Shown here piece after piece: positions 9,517 to 18,018 of a DNA stretch of 64,000 bases. The DNA lies in the NCBI GenBank assembly GCA_003265435.1, contig NOXC01000001.1, positions 1 to 64,000 on the forward strand, read 5' to 3'. The DNA is from Cellvibrionaceae bacterium AOL6. Lineage in GTDB: Bacteria; Pseudomonadota; Gammaproteobacteria; Pseudomonadales; Cellvibrionaceae. Both the position numbers and the translations under genes were made by a program. The notes under the pieces were generated by a model, which searched no databases, was not told the origin of the DNA, and was given only the letters and a program-made list of their open reading frames with translations. Each line of letters opens with the position of its first letter. The stretch's first letter is position 1.

Positions 9517-9523
9517 GGTAAAT

Positions 9524-10375
9524 GTGAGTGACCTGCAAGCCTTAAAAACGGAATACCTCGCACTGCTCGATTCTCAGCTCGATGCCGATCAACGTGCATG
9601 GCTGTCCACTCAGTGCAGGTCCATACTCGAAGCACCCTCGCCCGAAGACGCATTGTTAAATGCCTCGGCAGCAGCGCGCCGCCAGTGCGGCGACAGTCTA
9701 TTGAAGGCGCATGCCTCGACTGAATTGAGCCTGACCGAAGCCGCACGCCTGGTTTTAATACTCACTGCCTGTACAGACTTGGATGGCCCCGAGCGGGACA
9801 CGCTGCTGAAAAACTTTTACCGCTACGGCGACGAGTTTGAAAAAGCCACACTGCTCAAAAATCTGTACCAACTCGACACCCAGGGCGCACTTTTACAGCT
9901 GACACTGCAAGCCTGCCGAGTGAACAGCTTGCTGATATTTAACGCCATCGCATTAAACAACCCGTATCCAGCGGCGCATTTCCCTGAATTAAACTGGAAC
10001 CAACTGGTACTGAAAAGCGCCTTTCAAAAACTGGACTTGAATGCCATAGCGGGGTTTGACGAACGGCGAAATTCCGCGCTTTCACACATGTGTCTCGACT
10101 ATGCGGAAGAGCTGGAACTGGCCGACCGCGAACCGATACCAAGCCTCTGGCGAGGCATTGTACTCAATGATGTCGATGAGAAAGGCTGCGATTTTTTTGC
10201 GCGCTATCTCCGCCATGCGGACACCGCTCATCGACGAGGCATTCTCAAATCACTCTCTTCACAGCGCACCGAGTCTCAACAAGCTCTGATCGCGCTTCAA
10301 CCAAAACTGAGCGAAGGCCTGCAACGCGAAGACGATGCAGACTGCCGGGCCTTGCTGACTACTCTGCTCAAATAA
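9524..10375 (+). CDS. eboA: EboA domain protein
   Basis: A 283-residue soluble protein starting at GTG 9524 after the ribosome site GAGGT. It is almost all alpha-helical, with repeated Leu/Ala-rich helices (LLKNFYRYGDEFEKATLLKN) and no signal peptide, like the EboA family. EboA has no assigned catalytic activity; helical-repeat proteins of this kind often act as scaffolds or carriers, which is inference. Its identification rests on the helical composition, its length and its place among five other recognisable ebo genes rather than on a diagnostic motif. It is 12 bases upstream of eboB. Confidence 0.78.
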   Translation: MSDLQALKTEYLALLDSQLDADQRAWLSTQCRSILEAPSPEDALLNASAAARRQCGDSLLKAHASTELSLTEAARLVLILTACTDLDGPERDTLLKNFYRYGDEFEKATLLKNLYQLDTQGALLQLTLQACRVNSLLIFNAIALNNPYPAAHFPELNWNQLVLKSAFQKLDLNAIAGFDERRNSALSHMCLDYAEELELADREPIPSLWRGIVLNDVDEKGCDFFARYLRHADTAHRRGILKSLSSQRTESQQALIALQPKLSEGLQREDDADCRALLTTLLK

Positions 10376-10387
10376 AGGAGCCGCCCC

Positions 10388-11281
10388 ATGTATTATTTTG
10401 ACCCCCATATTCACATGCTCGCACGTACCACCGACGACTATGAAAACATGGCTGCGGCAGGGATTATTGGCGTGATTGAACCGGCCTTTTGGCTGGGGCA
10501 ACCCCGTACCAATGTGGGTTCATTCATCGACTATTTTGACACCCTTATCGGCTGGGAACATTTTCGCGCAGAGCAGTTTGGCATCATGCATTTCTGCACC
10601 ATGGGCCTGAACCCGAAGGAATCGAATGATGTGGAAATGGCCGAAGGCGTCATGAAAATATTGCCGCGATACTGCCAGAAGGACAATGTCGTGGGGATCG
10701 GAGAAATCGGCTATGACGATATCACCCCGGAAGAAGATCGATTTTTATGCGAACAACTTGAACTCGCGAAAACGCTTAACCTTCCTGTACTCGTACATAC
10801 GCCACACCGCGATAAAGTCTCCGGTACCAAACGCACCATCGATGTCATTCGTGAATGCGGTGTTCCCGAACACCAGGTATTGATCGATCACCTCAATGAA
10901 CAGACGCTTCCGCTGGTGCTCGAAACGGATTGCTGGCGAGGCCACAGTATTTATCCCAACACCAAAATGTCCGAACCGCGTATGGTGAAGCTACTGCAGG
11001 AATACGGCATCGAAAAAATGGTGGTGAACAGCGCAGCCGACTGGGGCATCAGTGATCCGCTCAAAGTCCCCAAAACCGCAGATGCGATGCGTGAATCCGG
11101 TTTCAGTGAAGCGGAGATTGAGCAGGTGTGCTTTGAAAACCCGATACACTTTTTCGCGCAAAGCGGGCGTATTTCCGTCGACATGGTGAAAAAGCCACTC
11201 ATTGACCAGAGTAAAACCTTCAACGACAACCGGGTTCTGCGAGGCCAGGAGCCCATCATCGAATCGAAAACGGATGCGTAA
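10388..11281 (+). CDS. eboB: EboB, TatD-like metal-dependent hydrolase
   Basis: A 297-residue amidohydrolase-fold protein with a strong AAAGGAG ribosome site. TatD-type metal sites are visible: FDPHIHM near the N-terminus, GIGEIGYDD, VLVHTPHRD, LIDHLNEQT and a C-terminal NSAADWG. All the usual ligand positions appear present, so it is probably an active metallohydrolase. TatD relatives cut phosphodiester or other ester bonds, but the EboB substrate is unknown. Its stop overlaps the eboE start (TAATG), supporting translational coupling. Confidence 0.88.
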   Translation: MYYFDPHIHMLARTTDDYENMAAAGIIGVIEPAFWLGQPRTNVGSFIDYFDTLIGWEHFRAEQFGIMHFCTMGLNPKESNDVEMAEGVMKILPRYCQKDNVVGIGEIGYDDITPEEDRFLCEQLELAKTLNLPVLVHTPHRDKVSGTKRTIDVIRECGVPEHQVLIDHLNEQTLPLVLETDCWRGHSIYPNTKMSEPRMVKLLQEYGIEKMVVNSAADWGISDPLKVPKTADAMRESGFSEAEIEQVCFENPIHFFAQSGRISVDMVKKPLIDQSKTFNDNRVLRGQEPIIESKTDA

Positions 11282-12525
11282 TGAGTCGCTGGTTGCGTGA
11301 GTCGTTGTGCTACTGCAGCAACGTGCATCCCGGTGCGACACTCAGCGCCATGCTCGACAATGTGCGTCAATTTGTCGGCCCGGTGCAGGCGCAGCGACAG
11401 TGTGAGAATGCCGCCGCAGGCTTGTGGATAGCGAACGAAGCACTGAAGGAATTACAGTCGCCCGTTGCGCGCGAGGCGTTCATCTCGTGCCTTTTAGAAC
11501 AGCGCTTGCAGCTGGCTACCTTAAACGGCTTTCCCTACGGCGATTTTCATCAAGAAGTCGTCAAGCAGGCGGTTTACGAGCCTGCTTGGGATACCGTCGA
11601 GCGCCTGGAGTACACGGTCGCCCTCGCTGAGCTAGTGTGCACCTTACCCGATACCGTCGTGCAACTATCCGAGCACGGCTTCCCCATTTCCACCGTCCCT
11701 CTAGGCTACCGCCAGGCTTGGAACCCGACTCGCCAAAACGCAGCACTGCACACACTGATTCAACTGGTTAAAGTCTTTCGTCGTCTCGAATCCGAAAGTG
11801 GCCGCCGCATGCTCCTGTGTTTGGAAATGGAACCGGATTGCGTGTTGGAGAGCACCACGGAACTCTGTCATTTTTTTACAGAGCACTTGCTGCCACTCGC
11901 TCGAGCTGAAGGGCTGAGTGACGATTGCGTACTGCGCTATATCGGCTGCTGTTATGACACCTGCCACCAGGCGGTCATGCACGAAAACATTTCCGAGAGC
12001 CTCGGCCAAATTATTGAAACAGGTATCACCATCGGCAAGGTTCAGATTTCCAACGCATTCCGTTGTGACGTGGAGAACGAAGCGCAAGCACGAACGCTGC
12101 TGAACACCTTAAGCGAACCGAAATTTTTGCACCAAGTTAAAATTCGCCAAGCGGACGGCGGCATCACGAGCCTGAGCGACCTGGATGAACACGCGCTCTT
12201 GAAATCCGGTTGGCAAAACCGATTTTCGTCCGCGCAGGAATGGCGCATTCACTTCCATGTACCTATTCATGCAGCGGCCTTTCCAAGCGCGCAATTACAC
12301 ACAACGCAAAGCGCGATTCTCGAAACACTCAACACACTTGCTCGTCACCCGAGTCTGAAGCCCTGTATGGAGGTGGAAACCTACACGTGGCACCAGGTCC
12401 AGGCACAGAAGCTCGAGCATGCCGACACAGACGCGCCCTTTGATTTAATTCAGGCGCTGGTCGATGAGCTGCACTGGCTTGAACGCGAATTAATGCAGCG
12501 CGGCTTATTGTTCGCACCAGAATAA
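11281..12525 (+). CDS. eboE: EboE, xylose-isomerase-like TIM-barrel protein
   Basis: A 414-residue protein of the AP-endonuclease-2/xylose-isomerase-like TIM barrel. Likely metal-site strands are LCLEMEPDCVLE, YIGCCYDTCHQAV and IGKVQISNAF, matching the Glu, Asp-x-x-His and strand-7 positions of that fold. It is known in databases as metabolite traffic protein EboE, a name reflecting the proposed export role of the cluster and not a proven activity. The start overlaps the eboB stop. The N-terminus (LCYCSNVHPG) has two cysteines close together, which may bind metal or be incidental. Confidence 0.86.
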   Translation: MSRWLRESLCYCSNVHPGATLSAMLDNVRQFVGPVQAQRQCENAAAGLWIANEALKELQSPVAREAFISCLLEQRLQLATLNGFPYGDFHQEVVKQAVYEPAWDTVERLEYTVALAELVCTLPDTVVQLSEHGFPISTVPLGYRQAWNPTRQNAALHTLIQLVKVFRRLESESGRRMLLCLEMEPDCVLESTTELCHFFTEHLLPLARAEGLSDDCVLRYIGCCYDTCHQAVMHENISESLGQIIETGITIGKVQISNAFRCDVENEAQARTLLNTLSEPKFLHQVKIRQADGGITSLSDLDEHALLKSGWQNRFSSAQEWRIHFHVPIHAAAFPSAQLHTTQSAILETLNTLARHPSLKPCMEVETYTWHQVQAQKLEHADTDAPFDLIQALVDELHWLERELMQRGLLFAPE

Positions 12526-12566
12526 AATACGCCCGAAACCTTAGGCGCTGAATACGAAAGGAAACT

Positions 12567-13946
12567 ATGAGTCTAAAAAAACTGATCGTCATCGACATTG
12601 TCGGGCTCAGCCCCTCACTGCTCGGCGAACACACTCCTAATCTCAACGCGCTGGCACAGCAGGGCTTTAGCCGTCCGTTGCACGGCAGTTTTCCCGGGCT
12701 TACCACCAGTGCGCAATCCAATATACTGACAGGGAAAACACCGAAAGATCACGGCGTGGTGGGGAACGGCTGGTACTTCCGCGAACTCGCTGAGGTGGCA
12801 TTCTGGAAACAGAGTAATGCCTTGGTGGAATCGGACAAGGTCTGGGATGTGCTCAAACGGCAACATCCTGAATTTCGGGTCAGCAAGCTGTTTTGGTGGT
12901 ACAACATGTACGCCAATGTCGATGCCAGCATCACCCCGAGACCGCACTACCTCGCCGATGGCGGTAAAATTTTTGATCTATATTCCAGCCCAAAAGGCCT
13001 GCATCAAGGTATCGAGGAAAAAATTGGCACCTTCCCCTTTTTCAGCTTTTGGGGACCAAAGGCAGGCATCCCCGCCAGCCGCTGGATAGTCAGCGCCGCG
13101 ATAGAAGAAATGCAGATAAATCGACCTCATTTGCAACTCGTGTATCTGCCCCATCTGGATTATTGCTTACAAAAATTCGGCCCTGATGATGCAAGTATCC
13201 CCGAGGAGCTCAAAGCGATTGACGCCGAAGCCGGACGCTTAATCGATTTCGCCCGCTCACAAAATTACGGCGTACTCGTAGTGTCGGAATACGGCATTGA
13301 AGCCGTCGATACGCCCGTACACATCAATCGGATTCTGCGTGAGCAAGGCTGGATAGAAGTACGTGAAACCGGGAATTTCGAAAACCTCGATGCGGGCGCC
13401 TCGACGGCCTTTGCGGTCGCCGATCATCAGATTGCGCATGTGTATGTGAATCAACCCGAGAAGGTCCAGGATGTTGCAGCGTGTTTACGACGCACTGAGG
13501 GCATAGCTCACGTACTTGATGAACACGGCAAGCGCGAATGGGGCATTGATCATCATCGCGCGGGCGATCTGGTTGCGATCGCCGCACCCGGCGCTTGGTT
13601 TACCTATTACTACTGGCTTGATGACGCTCGTGCACCCGACTTTGCGCGCACCGTGGATATTCATCGCAAGCCGGGCTACGACCCTTGCGAAATGTTTATC
13701 GATCCAGGCATCCGCTTTCCGACGTTAAAAGTGGCTTCGAAACTCGCAAGAAAAAAAGCCGGCATGCGCATGTTAATGGATTTAATTCCGATAGACGCAA
13801 GCTTGATTAAAGGCAGTCACGGCCGCCTTTTTGAGGACCCGGAAACAGGGCCCATCATCATTGCTGACGAACATTTCACCCCCGGCCAATATCACAACAC
13901 GGATGTGTTTGAACTCATCCTGAGTTATTTCAAACGAACCGATTGA
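12567..13946 (+). CDS. eboF: EboF, alkaline-phosphatase-superfamily nucleotide pyrophosphatase/phosphodiesterase-like protein
   Basis: A 459-residue protein of the nucleotide pyrophosphatase/phosphodiesterase fold. The first metal ligand Asp10 lies in IVIDIVGLSP; the nucleophile threonine lies in FPGLTTSAQSNILTGKTP (T46 or T47); further metal-site strands are YLPHLDYCLQKFG and VVSEYGIE. The last shows Glu-Tyr where many family members have Asp-His, so the metal set may differ from classical NPP enzymes. There is no signal peptide, so it acts in the cytoplasm. It begins 41 bases after eboE with ribosome site AAAGGAAA and is the last gene of the operon. Confidence 0.86.
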   Translation: MSLKKLIVIDIVGLSPSLLGEHTPNLNALAQQGFSRPLHGSFPGLTTSAQSNILTGKTPKDHGVVGNGWYFRELAEVAFWKQSNALVESDKVWDVLKRQHPEFRVSKLFWWYNMYANVDASITPRPHYLADGGKIFDLYSSPKGLHQGIEEKIGTFPFFSFWGPKAGIPASRWIVSAAIEEMQINRPHLQLVYLPHLDYCLQKFGPDDASIPEELKAIDAEAGRLIDFARSQNYGVLVVSEYGIEAVDTPVHINRILREQGWIEVRETGNFENLDAGASTAFAVADHQIAHVYVNQPEKVQDVAACLRRTEGIAHVLDEHGKREWGIDHHRAGDLVAIAAPGAWFTYYYWLDDARAPDFARTVDIHRKPGYDPCEMFIDPGIRFPTLKVASKLARKKAGMRMLMDLIPIDASLIKGSHGRLFEDPETGPIIIADEHFTPGQYHNTDVFELILSYFKRTD

Positions 13947-13949
13947 GCG

Positions 13950-13977
13950 GAACTTGGGTACGCTTGCGCCCAAGTTC
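13950..13977. terminator. Hairpin between convergent eboF and GH20 genes
   Basis: Perfect 9-bp arms GAACTTGGG / CCCAAGTTC around a 10-base loop lie in the 45-base gap between two convergent stop codons. The position suits a shared terminator, but there is no T-run on either side, so it is not a textbook rho-independent signal. Confidence 0.55.
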
Positions 13978-13991
13978 TCGCGGCTAGAGGT

Positions 13992-16589
13992 TTATGGTCG
14001 AACGCTCGCGCGAGTGCTTCGACTCACACGTTCACCAAAGCGGCTGCGCAGTAAGACGGCGTCGCTTTCAAGCGCCACCGGCCCAGTGTAAGACTGCCAG
14101 CTCTGACCACCATCCACGCTATATTCAATCGCCAGTTCCGGCCACGCCACGTTCGCAAGTAGCGTTTCGTCCTGCCACACGGCGCCCGGCACAGGAAGAT
14201 AGTAGGCGGCTCCGGTGCTGGCTAACCAAGGCAGTTCTTTGGTCACTAATGTCGCGGTAAATTCGCGCCAGTCCTGTTCGCGCGCCGATGCATTGGGCGT
14301 TACGCCCTCCCAATCCGCTCGGTGCCATGCGCGTTCCGACATGGTGATCATGCGCGGATAAATCATTTCTTCGAACTGTTCTGCGCTGCGCACGGTTTCC
14401 GACCAGAGCTGCCCCTGAATACCCAAAATATTCTGAGGTTCATTTAATTCCGGAAGCGGGCGACCGACGAGTTTTTCCAGTGCTGCCAGATCAGCAATGA
14501 CCTCACCGTCGCGGGTGCGGTCTGCGTTGGCGTAGAGGTGGTCGGGCATGTAGCCAAACACCTTGCGTGAATCCGTGTAACGCGCAGCCCAATAGTAACC
14601 ACGCTCTGCCGGGTGGGCTTCGTGAGGATGATCAAAATACAAGTGCGTCGCGTGAGACAAAATCACCTTGTATCCGTTGTTCGCTAAACGGTACGCGCGA
14701 TCGGCCACGCCCCACTCCCAGATATTGTCCCAGGCGTTGCCAATCATTTCCGGATTATCGAACTGGCTGCGTTCAAAGGTATTGGTGCGATCGTACATCA
14801 GGCCGTCTTCCCAGCCTGCGAGGGACATACCGCGCTCGCTCGCCAGCGCCGCGACGCGACTGACAAAATAGGGTTTCAGTTCGCGCACCTCGCTGACCCC
14901 GGCATCGCTCGCAAACAGAGCCTGACACGCGGGCGAGCCTTCCCAGGAGCCCGCGCCCACTTCGTCGCCACCCATGTGGAAAATGCTGAGGGAAAGACCC
15001 GCATCGCGGTACATCGCGCTGATTTCATCCATCACTTTCGCGACGAAGGTGTAGCTGGATTCCATACAAACATCAATGGAATTATCGGTGTAACTCTGGA
15101 CGGTCAAGTATTCTGAGCTGTCTTGCTGGTGTCGAAGCAAATACTGCTGCGCCTCTTCCGGTCGCTCCTGCTCCATCAACACGGCGTAGCGCGCGTCCAT
15201 GGATTTTACCGCAGCGCGGGCGTGACCCGGCATGTCAATTTCCGGAATCACTTGGATGTGTCGTTCGGCGGCGTATTTCAACAGCGCAACAAATTCGTCG
15301 CGAGTGTAGTAGCCATTACCTGATCCCGTCTCGAAGGGCCCGGTGCCGAGCTGCGTGAGCAAACATTCGCGTTCGGCGAGATCAAAACAGCGCTTCGCAC
15401 CGATGTCCGTCAACTCTGGCAAGCCAGGAATCTCCAGGCGCCAACCTTCATCTTCAGTCAGATGGAGATGCAGACGATTCAGCTTGTAGCGCGCCATCAC
15501 ATCAATCAGCCTGAAGGTCACCTCGGCACCGTGGAAGTTGCGCGCCATGTCGTAATGCATACCCCGCCAAGGTGCGCGCGGTGCGTCCACAATCCGCTGC
15601 ACAGCCACGGTTTGTGACTCTGGCACCATCAGGTTCAGCAGGGACTGAATTCCATAAAACACGCCTGCGCTGCTGGCTCCTGTGATCGTCACCGCATCGC
15701 TGCCAATGTCGAGCACATAAGCCTCCCCGCCTTCGGTCAGCGCCACTTCTTGGTCGGCAAGCTGCGGATCGACGCGCAGCGTCAGGGTTCGAGCCCCTTC
15801 TTCAACAAAGCGCTCGGGCAGCGCGGCTTGTAAAAAAGCCGCTTCCGCTTCGGTGCCGTCTTGCGCACGTAATTGCCAGTTTTGCGAGAAGTCCGCTTGC
15901 CCCTCGCCCTTACTGATTGAAAGTGGCGTAGGCACTAGGCGCTGGGCAGCTTGCTGCGTGTCTATCTCAAGCGCAGCGACCTGTTCGTTCTGCTCATAGC
16001 GCCGTGCGGCTGTGGCAATAGGATAGAGATCACCAGGGTGGCGTAGGCGCTGCTCGGGTCGCTCGAACGGTGCGACAAACTGTTGCAGCTCTTCGGTGTC
16101 TGTCGAAGCGAAGATCTCGGGGCGATAGCCGTCCCAAGTGATGAAGGCACGCGGCATAAAGTCGGTGTAACTGACCATGTGGGTCGAGGGCGTGTAGTCA
16201 AAGACCAGTGTCTCCCCTGGCGTAAGCCCCGCGAATGACGCCATTGGCGTAATTCGATGCAAATCCCCCTGCACATGCTCAATGCGCAAGCCAGCAAATT
16301 CCGCCGTTTCAATCAGACGAATCGAATGAAGATACAGTGCCCAAGGCGCCACGCCTGCAGGCAAGGCTGTCTGCCCCTGATTTTCGAGTGTCAGGCGACC
16401 GAGGTAGCCCTTCTCTGCACCTCCGTTTCTCACAGTCGCGAACTCAAGTCGCACCGTGTCGGCAAACTCAGCGAGTTGCGTCTGACTCGTGATACTTTTT
16501 TGGAGTGAAGGCGCGGATTCCGTCTCCGGTGAATCCGAACACGCGGCCAGCAACATCGCTAGACCCAAGCTCATCAAGGGGTATTTCAT
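13992..16589 (-). CDS. Beta-N-acetylhexosaminidase, GH20, lipoprotein
   Basis: An 865-residue exo-hexosaminidase that removes terminal GlcNAc/GalNAc, acting at the cell envelope. Residues 1-17 are a lipoprotein signal ending LLAAC. Next come an N-terminal carbohydrate-binding CHB_HEX domain (about 25-190), a GH20b alpha/beta domain (about 215-335), the catalytic barrel starting WRGMHYDMARNFHG, and a C-terminal CHB_HEX_C-like beta domain. The catalytic pair is D542-E543 in HMGGDEVGAG, the substrate-assisted mechanism signature. An Asp after the cysteine lipobox (C-S-D) gives no clear prediction of membrane choice. A NagR-type palindrome lies 77-90 bases upstream, so induction by GlcNAc is likely. 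It stands alone with no chitin genes next to it. Confidence 0.93.
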   Translation of the reverse strand: MKYPLMSLGLAMLLAACSDSPETESAPSLQKSITSQTQLAEFADTVRLEFATVRNGGAEKGYLGRLTLENQGQTALPAGVAPWALYLHSIRLIETAEFAGLRIEHVQGDLHRITPMASFAGLTPGETLVFDYTPSTHMVSYTDFMPRAFITWDGYRPEIFASTDTEELQQFVAPFERPEQRLRHPGDLYPIATAARRYEQNEQVAALEIDTQQAAQRLVPTPLSISKGEGQADFSQNWQLRAQDGTEAEAAFLQAALPERFVEEGARTLTLRVDPQLADQEVALTEGGEAYVLDIGSDAVTITGASSAGVFYGIQSLLNLMVPESQTVAVQRIVDAPRAPWRGMHYDMARNFHGAEVTFRLIDVMARYKLNRLHLHLTEDEGWRLEIPGLPELTDIGAKRCFDLAERECLLTQLGTGPFETGSGNGYYTRDEFVALLKYAAERHIQVIPEIDMPGHARAAVKSMDARYAVLMEQERPEEAQQYLLRHQQDSSEYLTVQSYTDNSIDVCMESSYTFVAKVMDEISAMYRDAGLSLSIFHMGGDEVGAGSWEGSPACQALFASDAGVSEVRELKPYFVSRVAALASERGMSLAGWEDGLMYDRTNTFERSQFDNPEMIGNAWDNIWEWGVADRAYRLANNGYKVILSHATHLYFDHPHEAHPAERGYYWAARYTDSRKVFGYMPDHLYANADRTRDGEVIADLAALEKLVGRPLPELNEPQNILGIQGQLWSETVRSAEQFEEMIYPRMITMSERAWHRADWEGVTPNASAREQDWREFTATLVTKELPWLASTGAAYYLPVPGAVWQDETLLANVAWPELAIEYSVDGGQSWQSYTGPVALESDAVLLRSRFGERVSRSTRASVRP

Positions 16590-16665
16590 TGTTATTTTCC
16601 TCTGTTGCTGCAGCCCTTTATTACGAGCAGGCAGCGCACACTCTTAGACGTTAACCATCGCATTA

Positions 16666-16679
16666 TGACAACGTTGTCA
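16666..16679. promoter_or_regulatory. NagR-like (LacI family) operator upstream of GH20
   Basis: The 14-bp perfect palindrome TGACAACGTTGTCA agrees with the core of the NagR box described in Xanthomonas (TGACARCGYTGTCA). It lies 77 to 90 bases upstream of the GH20 start, where a repressor could block the promoter. No LacI-family gene is in the window, so the regulator must be elsewhere. Confidence 0.72.
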
Positions 16680-16750
16680 GCAATATTGCAAGCCTGCTAC
16701 TCACTATAGAAGCCCCCGCCACACTTTGCGCAAACCAAAGCCACCCCGCC

Positions 16751-16816
16751 ACAACGCATCCATTGGGGTCAGACCCCGACGTATACGTGGGGGTCTGACC
16801 CCAATGGATGCGTTGT
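16751..16816. repeat. 66-bp near-perfect palindrome (REP-like, GGGGTC core)
   Basis: Two perfect 27-bp arms, each holding GGGGTCAGACCCC or its complement, flank a 12-base centre that is itself nearly palindromic (GACGTATACGTG). Only one central pair is mismatched. The TGGGGTCAGACCCC core is the type often found beside RAYT (REP-associated tyrosine transposase) genes in gammaproteobacteria. No RAYT gene is in the window, so this would be a dispersed, non-autonomous copy. It could also act as a transcription stop, though no T-run follows. Confidence 0.85.
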
Positions 16817-16848
16817 GAAATGGGTTGACGGCTTGGGTGAATCGGAGC

Positions 16849-16875
16849 ATAGTGATATCACATTGATATCACTAT
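16849..16875. promoter_or_regulatory. Tandem TGATATCA operator boxes upstream of the SPFH gene
   Basis: Two copies of the palindrome TGATATCA start exactly 11 bases apart (16853 and 16864) inside a perfect 12-bp inverted repeat with a 3-base centre, 14 bases before the SPFH start codon. One-turn spacing of short palindromes is how ribbon-helix-helix repressors bind as pairs of dimers, and the next downstream small gene encodes an RHH protein. Autorepression is the natural inference. Confidence 0.72.
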
Positions 16876-16888
16876 AAAGGACAATATC

Positions 16889-17746
16889 ATGATCAATGAA
16901 AAACCTGCCAAGTCGGCATCGGGCTATACGATGTTGCTCGGGCTCTTTCTGAGTTTGTTGGTCTGTATTTATCTGATCGTTGTCGCGGCACCTGCTATTA
17001 AGGCCCTCTCGGGCTTTGGCATCGGCACCATTATTTTCCTCGGGCTTGGCCTGTTTATTGTGGCGCCGAACGAGGCTAAGGTGCTGCAATTGTTCGGCAG
17101 CTACGCCGGTACCGAGCGCAAGCCCGGACTGCGCTGGGCGAACCCGCTGTACACCAAACGCCGTGTTTCCACCCGAATACGGAATTTTGAAAGCGATCAG
17201 CTCAAGGTAAACGACCTGTATGGCAACCCCATCGACATTGCAGCGGTAGTCGTCTGGCGCGTGGTCGATACCGCTGAAGCTGTCTTTGAGGTCGACAATT
17301 ATGAGGAGTTTGTCGCGATTCAGAGTGAATCGGCGCTGCGCAATATGGCGACCAGCTACCCCTATGACGAGCACGAGAATGAGGCCGTCACCTTGCGCGC
17401 CAACGCCAATGAAATTGCTGAAATCCTGCGTAAAGAGATTCAAGACAGGCTCGGCAAGGCCGGTGTCGAAGTCATCGAGTCGCGCATCAGCCACCTTGCT
17501 TATGCGCAGGAAATCGCCAGCGCGATGCTGCAACGTCAGCAAGCTTCCGCGATTATCGCTGCGCGCCAGAAAATCGTGGAGGGTGCTGTGGGCATGGTTG
17601 ACCTCGCACTGACGAGATTGTCAGAGAAGGGCGTCGTCGAGCTCGATGAAGAACGCAAAGCCGCCATGGTCAGCAACTTACTCGTCGTGCTGTGTGGCGA
17701 CAAAAATGCCACGCCGGTGATCAATTCCGGCTCACTTTATACCTAA
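16889..17746 (+). CDS. SPFH/Band 7 domain membrane protein
   Basis: A 285-residue protein with two N-terminal hydrophobic helices (about residues 13-35 and 42-59), then an SPFH/prohibitin-like domain ([15 protein letters not shown] to about residue 190) and a short Ala/Gln-rich helical tail ([20 protein letters not shown]) typical of stomatin-type oligomers. Proteins of this family form large membrane-associated rings and affect membrane microdomains and protease activity; the specific role is unknown. There is no NfeD or FtsH gene next to it. It is followed after 11 bases by a small RHH gene, and an operator pair sits just upstream, so the two likely form an autoregulated unit. Confidence 0.86.
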   Translation: MINEKPAKSASGYTMLLGLFLSLLVCIYLIVVAAPAIKALSGFGIGTIIFLGLGLFIVAPNEAKVLQLFGSYAGTERKPGLRWANPLYTKRRVSTRIRNFESDQLKVNDLYGNPIDIAAVVVWRVVDTAEAVFEVDNYEEFVAIQSESALRNMATSYPYDEHENEAVTLRANANEIAEILRKEIQDRLGKAGVEVIESRISHLAYAQEIASAMLQRQQASAIIAARQKIVEGAVGMVDLALTRLSEKGVVELDEERKAAMVSNLLVVLCGDKNATPVINSGSLYT

Positions 17747-17757
17747 GGCTTGTTTTC

Positions 17758-17970
17758 TTGAGTAAGAAAAAACCCTATCCACTGCGTATCAATGAAGACA
17801 TATTGGCGGCAGTGCAACGCTGGGCCGAGGACGACCTGCGCTCGACCAACGCCCAGATTGAATTTCTGCTGCGCGAGGCGCTGGTGAAATCCCGCCGCGT
17901 CAAGCTGGTCCAAAAAGTCGTCACCGAAGTCGAGGCACTGGACACGCCACCTCGGGATATTGAAGACTGA
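17758..17970 (+). CDS. Arc/ribbon-helix-helix DNA-binding protein
   Basis: A 70-residue protein with an unusual TTG start at 17758 placed nine bases after an AGG that overlaps the SPFH stop. It begins MSKKKPYPLRINEDILAAVQ, where PYPLRI is the beta-strand that contacts DNA bases in Arc-type repressors, followed by two helices (ILAAVQRWAEDDLRS, NAQIEFLLREALVKS). The rest is a charged tail. A longer in-frame start exists upstream but would overlap the SPFH gene by 55 bases and adds residues not typical of the family. It likely binds the tandem TGATATCA boxes at 16853 and 16864 and represses its own operon. Confidence 0.85.
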   Translation: MSKKKPYPLRINEDILAAVQRWAEDDLRSTNAQIEFLLREALVKSRRVKLVQKVVTEVEALDTPPRDIED

Positions 17971-18018
17971 GCCAGAACCCCAATATACAGATAATTGTCT
18001 TCGCCCCAAGAGCAGAGC

